In this document: positions 58,641 to 64,000 of the stretch, one piece after another | Position numbering within the stretch: the first letter of the stretch is position 1 | Layout of the letters: every line of letters starts with the position of its first letter | Assembly: GCF_019175345.1 (NCBI RefSeq) | Contig: NZ_CP077717.1 | Location: 1-64,000, forward strand | Direction of reading: 5' to 3' | Source of the DNA: Saccharolobus shibatae B12 | GTDB lineage: Archaea > Thermoproteota > Thermoprotei_A > Sulfolobales > Sulfolobaceae | DNA: 64,000 nucleotides | Program-made: the position numbers and the translations under genes | The notes under the pieces: generated by a model | What the model saw: the letters and a program-made list of their open reading frames with translations, nothing else | The model's database searches: none | Told to the model about the DNA's origin: nothing

Positions 58641-60446
58641 ATGGAGTTTAAAGTTATTGCCGAATACTTTGATAAATTAGAGAAGATATCTTCAAGGCTC
58701 CAGCTTACAGCTTTACTGGCTGATCTTTTAAGCAAAAGCGATAAGGCAATTATAGATAAGGTAGTTTATATTATACAAGGCAAATTATGGCCCGATTTTC
58801 TAGGTTATCCAGAGCTTGGAATTGGAGAGAAATTCTTAATAAAAGCAATTAGTATAGCTACGAACACAGATGAAAATTCAGTAGAAAATCTCTATAAGTC
58901 AACAGGTGATCTTGGAGAAGTAGCTCGAAGGTTGAAAAGTAAGCAGCAAAGTACAGGAATTTTAGGTTTTTTGGGTACTTCAAGTAAAGAGAGCTTAACA
59001 GTGGATGAAGTTTACTCTACGTTATCTAAGGTGGCATTAACTACGGGAGAGGGTAGTAGAGATTTAAAGATAAGATTACTGGCAGGATTGTTAAAAAAGG
59101 CAGATCCGTTAGAGGCCAAGTTCCTAGTTAGATTTGTTGAAGGTCGACTTAGAGTTGGTATAGGAGATGCGACAGTTTTAGATGCTATGGCAATAGCTTT
59201 TGGCGGGGGGCAATCAGCATCAGAAATAGTTGAAAGAGCTTATAATCTTAGGGCGGATCTAGGAAACATTGCAAAAATTATAGTAGAGAAGGGAATTGAA
59301 GCCTTAAAGACTCTAAAACCTGAAGTTGGAATACCAATTAGACCGATGCTAGCTGAAAGGTTATCAAACCCTGAAGAAATATTAAAGAAAGTAGGTGGAA
59401 GTGCACTAGTCGATTATAAATACGATGGAGAGAGGGCCCAAATACACAAAAAAAGTGACAAAATTTTTATATTTTCGCGAAGATTAGAGAACATTACTTC
59501 TCAGTATCCAGATGTAGTAGAGTATATTAGTAAATACGTTGAAGGCAAAGAGTTCATTATAGAAGGAGAAATAGTGGCTGTAGATCCAGAAAGCGGTGAG
59601 ATGAGAGCATTTCAGGAGTTAATGCACAGAAAGAGGAAGTCAGATATTTACGAAGCAATTAAAGAGTACCCAGTAAACGTATTTCTCTTTGATTTAATGT
59701 ATTATGAAGATGTGGATTATACTACAAAGCCATTAGAAGTTAGGAGAAAATTGTTAGAAAGTATTGTAAAACCAAACGACTATGTAAAAATAGCTCATCA
59801 TATTCAAGTTAATAATGTAGAGGATCTTAAATCGTTCTTCTATCGAGCAATATCTGAGGGTGGAGAGGGAGTAATGGTGAAGGCAATTGGAAAAGATGCA
59901 ATATATCAAGCCGGTGCTAGGGGTTGGTTATGGATAAAGCTTAAACGTGATTATCAAAGCGAGATGGCTGATACAGTAGACTTAGTAGTTGTTGGTGGTT
60001 TCTATGGGAAGGGTAAAAGAGGCGGCAAGATAAGCTCACTATTAATGGCCGCATACAATCCTAAGACTGATACTTTCGAATCTGTTTGCAAGGTGGCTAG
60101 TGGCTTCTCAGATGAGCAACTTGATGAGTTACAGAAGAAGTTAATGGAAATAAAGAGGGATATAAAACATCCTAGAGTTAATTCTAAGATGGAACCAGAT
60201 ATATGGATAGAGCCAGTTTATGTAGCGGAAATAATTGGAGCGGAGATAACAATATCTCCTTTACATACTTGTTGTCAAGACGTCGTAGAGAAGGATGCTG
60301 GTTTATCTATAAGATTTCCTCGATTTATAAGATGGAGAGACGATAAAAGTCCAGAAGATGCTACAACCACTGATGAGATACTTGAAATGTACAACAAGCA
60401 GCCTAAGAAGAAGATCGAATCACCACTTGTAGACGAGAGCGTTTAA
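58641..60446 (+). CDS. lig: ATP-dependent DNA ligase
   Basis: Seals Okazaki fragments; PCNA partner. 601 aa: N-terminal DNA-binding domain (about 1-235), adenylation domain with Lys260 in [28 protein letters not shown] and LKRDY motifs, and a C-terminal OB domain. Length matches the S. solfataricus enzyme. Promoter gives a leaderless message. Confidence 0.98.
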   Translation: MEFKVIAEYFDKLEKISSRLQLTALLADLLSKSDKAIIDKVVYIIQGKLWPDFLGYPELGIGEKFLIKAISIATNTDENSVENLYKSTGDLGEVARRLKSKQQSTGILGFLGTSSKESLTVDEVYSTLSKVALTTGEGSRDLKIRLLAGLLKKADPLEAKFLVRFVEGRLRVGIGDATVLDAMAIAFGGGQSASEIVERAYNLRADLGNIAKIIVEKGIEALKTLKPEVGIPIRPMLAERLSNPEEILKKVGGSALVDYKYDGERAQIHKKSDKIFIFSRRLENITSQYPDVVEYISKYVEGKEFIIEGEIVAVDPESGEMRAFQELMHRKRKSDIYEAIKEYPVNVFLFDLMYYEDVDYTTKPLEVRRKLLESIVKPNDYVKIAHHIQVNNVEDLKSFFYRAISEGGEGVMVKAIGKDAIYQAGARGWLWIKLKRDYQSEMADTVDLVVVGGFYGKGKRGGKISSLLMAAYNPKTDTFESVCKVASGFSDEQLDELQKKLMEIKRDIKHPRVNSKMEPDIWIEPVYVAEIIGAEITISPLHTCCQDVVEKDAGLSIRFPRFIRWRDDKSPEDATTTDEILEMYNKQPKKKIESPLVDESV

Positions 60447-60477
60447 AATATATCGGGGCTCTACATATGGTATTAAT

Positions 60478-61464
60478 GTGCAGAATCTTGTAAAGATACT
60501 TCCTAATGGGGCTATTTTAATCGGTGAAAAATTTACTATTGATGGACATTATGAACGTCCATTCAGGGTTGTGACGCATTTTCATGCTGATCATATAATG
60601 GGTCTTGAGAAAAGTATTTCCATCTGTGATGGTATAATTGCAACACCCATTACGTTAGATATATTAAATCTAGATTATGCCATACCACCAAGAAAGGCGT
60701 TTGGTTTAAATTACGATATAAAAATGACTTTTGATGACGAGACTATTGTACTAAAGAAGTCAGATCATGTAATAGGTTCTGCGCAAGTTCTTATTACACT
60801 TAAAAACGGTTTAGAAATAGGGTATACTGGTGATTTTAAGAATCCAGATAAAGGTACTCCTATACTCCATCCAGATATTTTAATAATTGAAGCTACATAT
60901 GGCAAACCGGATTTCAGAAGGCCATTTAAAGATGATGTGGAGAGTCTATTTGCAGATTACGTTAGAGACGCGCTTATGAATGGTCCAGTGAGAATCTACG
61001 GTTATCATGGGAAATTACAAGAGATAATGCTTAGCTTGAGAAAAATGGGTATTGACGCTCCTTTTATAGTAGGTGGCAAAATTTCCAAGATGACCAATAT
61101 TGCAATAAAGTACGGCTATAACATAAGCCAAGTTTTTGATGAGAGTCAAAGTGAGGCTAGAGAAATAATGCGTGATGACTGGTATATTTCTTTTTCTCAT
61201 TATAATGAATTCAAACGAAGAAATGGTAAATATTTTAATTTCTTGTTAAGTGGGTGGGAATTTAAGGATGTGGTGAAAAAGATTGATGAAAAGTCGTATA
61301 CAGTATCCTTTAGCGACCATGCTGATTTCGACGATCTCATATATTACGTGGAAAGAACTTCTGCGAAGTATATCATAACTGATGGCGGAAGGAGAAGCTA
61401 TGGTAAAGAGCTAGCTGAATACATTTCCAAAAAATTAGGCAAAGTAGCGGTTAGTATGCCGTAG
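60478..61464 (+). CDS. MBL-fold nuclease (Artemis/SNM1-like)
   Basis: 328 aa with an intact metallo-beta-lactamase site: THFHADH (His34, His36, Asp38, His39), SDHVIGSAQ, GYTGDF and the C-terminal FSDHADFDDL of the beta-CASP type. This pattern is seen in archaeal exonucleases related to SNM1/Artemis and CPSF. It follows lig by 31 nt in the same direction, so a DNA end-processing role is likely (inference). GTG start at 60478. Confidence 0.85.
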   Translation: MQNLVKILPNGAILIGEKFTIDGHYERPFRVVTHFHADHIMGLEKSISICDGIIATPITLDILNLDYAIPPRKAFGLNYDIKMTFDDETIVLKKSDHVIGSAQVLITLKNGLEIGYTGDFKNPDKGTPILHPDILIIEATYGKPDFRRPFKDDVESLFADYVRDALMNGPVRIYGYHGKLQEIMLSLRKMGIDAPFIVGGKISKMTNIAIKYGYNISQVFDESQSEAREIMRDDWYISFSHYNEFKRRNGKYFNFLLSGWEFKDVVKKIDEKSYTVSFSDHADFDDLIYYVERTSAKYIITDGGRRSYGKELAEYISKKLGKVAVSMP

Positions 61465-61637
61465 ATCAAATTAGTGCCATTCAGGTTTAAATTGCAAATT
61501 CACTATATTTCAAAAACTATGACGAATTTAATTGGGTGAAAACGGTTTATAAAAGGGAATACATGCCTAATCGTGTTAACACTTTTATATTTATACCATT
61601 CACAAATTACAATTCGCAATGGATCCCAGAATCGCCC
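61465..61637. other. Intergenic region between convergent genes with a plus-strand promoter-like signal
   Basis: 173 bp. Two TATA-like sites on the plus strand: GTTTATAAAAG (61550-61560) and CTTTTATATTTA (61582-61593). The second predicts a start at about 61614, 5 nt before an ATG at 61619 that opens a 13-codon frame ending at 61660, inside the 3' end of the flavoprotein gene. No full gene. Confidence 0.5.
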
Positions 61638-61660
61638 TCAAATTACAAGTGTCTCATTAA
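61619..61660 (+). pseudogene. Possible beheaded gene start (13-codon ORF)
   Basis: ATG GAT CCC AGA ATC GCC begins a frame of 13 codons (MDPRIALKLQVSH) in the ideal position behind a TATA box at 61582-61593. It ends at once inside the oppositely oriented flavoenzyme gene. It may be the first codons of a gene lost when the flavoenzyme genes arrived, or a tiny leaderless peptide. Confidence 0.3.
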
Positions 61661-62756
61661 TTAACTTATTTAACTTAAATCTGGAAGGCGAGAAAATATC
61701 TATAAATTTATTCTTGTAGTTATCTGCAATTAGATCAGCCATTATTTTTCCAGAGTAAGGAGCGAACATCATGCCGTGGCCACTATAGCCTGCGTCAATA
61801 AATAGACCTTCTGGCCAATCATCAGAATACCCCATAATTTGAGAACTGTCTGGAGTCATCTCATAATAACCTGACCATCCTCTCAATACTCCTATACCCT
61901 CTATTCCCTTTATTAATTGCGTTATACCTTTGAGAAATTTTATGGTGTTAGATATTGATATTGTGAACTCCTCAAATTTATATTCCCTTTTATCTTCTAT
62001 TCCACCTATGATCTCTCCTTTTAATGTCTGTGAGAAATAGATTTGAAGCTTAGAGTTTATAATTAATGGTTCGATAAAATATCTTAATGGTTCTGTTATA
62101 TATATCTCTTTTTTCTCTGGAAATATAGGTATTTTTATTCCGATACTGGATAATATTTCACTACTCCACGCCCCTGCAGTAACTATAACCTTATCGCCAT
62201 ACAATTCTTTTCCACTACTTAGTTTTACGCCTTTTATCTTGTTATCATCTTTTATTAGCGAGACCACTTTATCATAAATCATTGAAACCTTATCCTTGAT
62301 TGAATAATAGTAGCTGTACAATATGTAATCATGATGAAACGCGCCATCTTGAGGTGCCAAGTAACATTGTCCTTCAAATTTTATGTAAGAATACCGATCT
62401 TTACATTCTATAAATTTCCCTCCTATATTATATGAGCTCCAAAAACTATCTAGTTTTTTGAATGAACTATACTCTTTTTCTTCGTTAATGATCCATAGAT
62501 ATCCAGTTCTTAATAGTAACGAATTATACTCAAGTTCCTTTGATTGTTTCTTTAAATAATTTATCGCATTAATGGCATACTCTACGTTTTCCTTACTGTA
62601 AAAATGATATCTATATCTAGATGCGTTCCTACTGCTCGATCCATAACCAATTCTTTTCCACTCTATTAGTGTTAGATCTTTTTTATCATAGCCCTTTTTT
62701 ACTAGATGGTATGCTAAACTTAAACCGTGGGAACCAGCTCCAACAATAATTATCAT
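61638..62756 (-). CDS. FAD-dependent amino-acid oxidase (sarcosine oxidase beta-like)
   Basis: 372 aa of the DAO/GlpD family: FAD-binding IIIVGAGSHGLSLAYHLVKKG at the N-terminus, WSSEILSSIG, and the C-terminal IDAGYSGHGMMFAPYSG. Like the beta subunit of heterotetrameric sarcosine oxidases or dye-linked proline dehydrogenases. Starts directly after the upstream gene's stop with no gap, so the two form one enzyme complex. The actual substrate (sarcosine, proline, hydroxyproline, glycine) is not deducible. Confidence 0.8.
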   Translation of the reverse strand: MIIIVGAGSHGLSLAYHLVKKGYDKKDLTLIEWKRIGYGSSSRNASRYRYHFYSKENVEYAINAINYLKKQSKELEYNSLLLRTGYLWIINEEKEYSSFKKLDSFWSSYNIGGKFIECKDRYSYIKFEGQCYLAPQDGAFHHDYILYSYYYSIKDKVSMIYDKVVSLIKDDNKIKGVKLSSGKELYGDKVIVTAGAWSSEILSSIGIKIPIFPEKKEIYITEPLRYFIEPLIINSKLQIYFSQTLKGEIIGGIEDKREYKFEEFTISISNTIKFLKGITQLIKGIEGIGVLRGWSGYYEMTPDSSQIMGYSDDWPEGLFIDAGYSGHGMMFAPYSGKIMADLIADNYKNKFIDIFSPSRFKLNKLINETLVI

Positions 62757-64000
62757 TCAGATCACCATTCTATACAGAGGAGTTCTAAACGTTATAAGTT
62801 GCCTATCGCCTAGAAAACTTCCTAGGGAATATGTACATAATTTTCCTTGGCATTCTCCTGTACCCAAACCCGTAGTTCTTTTTATTTCTTCTACTTTACT
62901 AAATCCTCTACTTACTTGTATCTTAACTTCGCTTAGGGTAATATCCTCGCATTCACATACATACCCTTTACTTCCATAAATGTATGGAGAGGTATTTCTT
63001 TTGGGATTTTTTTGTTGGTAATAATCATAAATATATGTATAATCTTTTAAATTATTTATGAATTCATCCAAGTATTTCTCATCAACAGCTGCTTTTCCAC
63101 TCAAAAATGAGGTATACTCGTCTGAAATTCCACGCATTCCTCCAACTATGTAAACGTTTTCATAAGCCTTTCCATCCATAGAGTGTATTGGCATATAAAC
63201 ATGGAAATACTCATTAAAATCATATGGGATCCCAATATTATACGAATGATCTATTTTTGGTTGCTTAATTATTGCATAAACTAAAATATTTGAACTAAAT
63301 GTTCTTTCGTCAGTTGTTATCTTTAACATCCCACCTTTTTCCCTTCTCACTTGCAAGTTATTACTATTTATTATTTCAACACCTAGCTCATCTATTAACT
63401 CCCTATAATATTTTGACAGAAACAGTATACCGTTATTGATTACAATTTTCTTTTCAACTTTAAATAGCACTTTTACTATGTCATCACTATTCCCTAAAGC
63501 AATTACATTCGTAAGTTGATTTCCGTATCTTAAGTAAAGATTCTTTGATATTATACCGGGTACGTCATTTCCATCGAAAATTGGTGGAATATATCTTCCG
63601 CCACTTGCTAAAAAGATTCTTTTAGCCTTTATCATTAATATCTTACTCTTCGTAAGAAATCCTATTCCTTCATCAAATTTACCTAATAAAACTCCCTCTA
63701 GAATTTTATCCTTATTTTCGTTAACGATATCCTTTAATAACTTAGAGAACTCATATTTATTAGTTTGTGGTAATGGATAGGGTATATGAGTGTTCCATTC
63801 GATATCAGATGATATTAAGATCGTTTTCTCTTCCTTATTTATTTCTGATAAGACTCCTAACCCAGAAGTCCCTCCTCCTATAATTATATTCTGTACTTCA
63901 AGGAATTCCAACTCTTTTTGGTCATTATTACTTGTTATTGAATCTGGTAAATTAATGAAGTGTTTAGAGTAGGTTTTTACTAGGCTTGGGAATATTCGTA
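62757..64000 (-). CDS. NAD/FAD-dependent oxidoreductase alpha-type subunit with C-terminal Cys cluster (5' end outside window)
   Basis: Pyridine-nucleotide-disulfide-type oxidoreductase related to the alpha subunit of heterotetrameric sarcosine oxidase. NIIIGGGTSGLG is the first dinucleotide site, LASGGRYIP the second. The C-terminal VCECEDITLSEV...ECQGKLC is a BFD-like [2Fe-2S] domain. A TTG at 63911 could be a start, but the frame stays open to base 64000 without any other start codon, so the true N-terminus probably lies beyond the edge. Forms an operon with the beta-like subunit downstream. Confidence 0.75.
   Translation of the reverse strand, partial: RIFPSLVKTYSKHFINLPDSITSNNDQKELEFLEVQNIIIGGGTSGLGVLSEINKEEKTILISSDIEWNTHIPYPLPQTNKYEFSKLLKDIVNENKDKILEGVLLGKFDEGIGFLTKSKILMIKAKRIFLASGGRYIPPIFDGNDVPGIISKNLYLRYGNQLTNVIALGNSDDIVKVLFKVEKKIVINNGILFLSKYYRELIDELGVEIINSNNLQVRREKGGMLKITTDERTFSSNILVYAIIKQPKIDHSYNIGIPYDFNEYFHVYMPIHSMDGKAYENVYIVGGMRGISDEYTSFLSGKAAVDEKYLDEFINNLKDYTYIYDYYQQKNPKRNTSPYIYGSKGYVCECEDITLSEVKIQVSRGFSKVEEIKRTTGLGTGECQGKLCTYSLGSFLGDRQLITFRTPLYRMVI

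Overview
The window comes from a hyperthermophilic crenarchaeon of the order Sulfolobales, most likely the Saccharolobus (Sulfolobus) solfataricus/islandicus group. The AT-rich DNA carries archaeal information-processing genes: a split RNA polymerase largest subunit (A'/A'') with an unsplit B subunit, RadA, Orc1/Cdc6, aEF1A, aIF5B, an Sm-like protein, intron-bearing tRNAs and a tetraether lipid synthase. Many deduced proteins match, as far as I can recall, known S. solfataricus proteins (RadA 324 aa, RpoA'' 392 aa, the Ard1-type N-acetyltransferase 167 aa, the PDO with CQYC/CPYC sites). The organism call rests on memory, not on a search.

Layout. 1-200: edge of a replication origin with two origin-recognition-box-like elements next to orc1-1. 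201-3754: orc1-1/DUF99, then a minus-strand operon CYTH -> SAM hydrolase -> nadM. 3764-8975: rRNA/tRNA methyltransferase with a NIP7/PUA partner, radA, HIT protein, threonine ammonia-lyase, prephenate dehydratase. 8952-15977: fused siroheme decarboxylase, FAD protein, purA, two tandem PurP paralogues and divergent purB. 16051-18954: tRNA-Thr, thiL and the tetraether synthase tes. 18965-22802: minus-strand operon rps28e-upp-gatB-HTH/PRTase regulator-degenerate metallo-beta-lactamase-Cys-rich protein. 22872-25268: rpl24e, ndk, infB. 25651-37339: the transcription/translation superoperon rpoH-rpoB-rpoA1-rpoA2-rpl30e-nusA-rps12, then rps7, tuf, rps10 and tRNA-Ser.

37340-43369 is the most accessory-looking part: a gene-free stretch with a possible IS200/IS605 relic, tRNA-iMet (intron, encoded CCA), tRNA-Asp, a candidate C/D box sRNA, and a four-gene overlapping operon (DUF1464 kinase-like, nucleotidyltransferase, CitG-like, divergent metallophosphoesterase) beside an Ard1-type acetyltransferase and coaBC. 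43435-54938: sugar-phosphate mutase, Trm112-like protein, DUF2153, hexulose-phosphate synthase, pyrG, an ArsR-type regulator, Sm protein, AdoMet synthetase, DUF460, RIO2, RqcH. 54950-61464: EMC6-like membrane protein, Mut7-C nuclease, AMMECR1, PDO, ribbon-helix-helix coiled-coil protein, dCTP deaminase, DNA ligase and an MBL-fold nuclease. 61638-64000: a sarcosine-oxidase-like flavoenzyme pair, the second gene running off the window.

Genes are tightly packed, with frequent same-strand overlaps and convergent 3' overlaps (12-47 bp). First genes of transcripts are often leaderless, with a TATA box about 26 bp before the start codon. Operon-internal genes often carry the strong Shine-Dalgarno core GGTGAT. 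That signal supports two CTG start codons (nadM and nusA), which would be missed if only ATG/GTG/TTG were allowed. The best candidate for a poorly described system is the DUF1464/nucleotidyltransferase/CitG-like/phosphoesterase operon at 38419-41488, followed by the HTH-PRTase/degenerate-MBL/Cys-rich module at 18965-20455.
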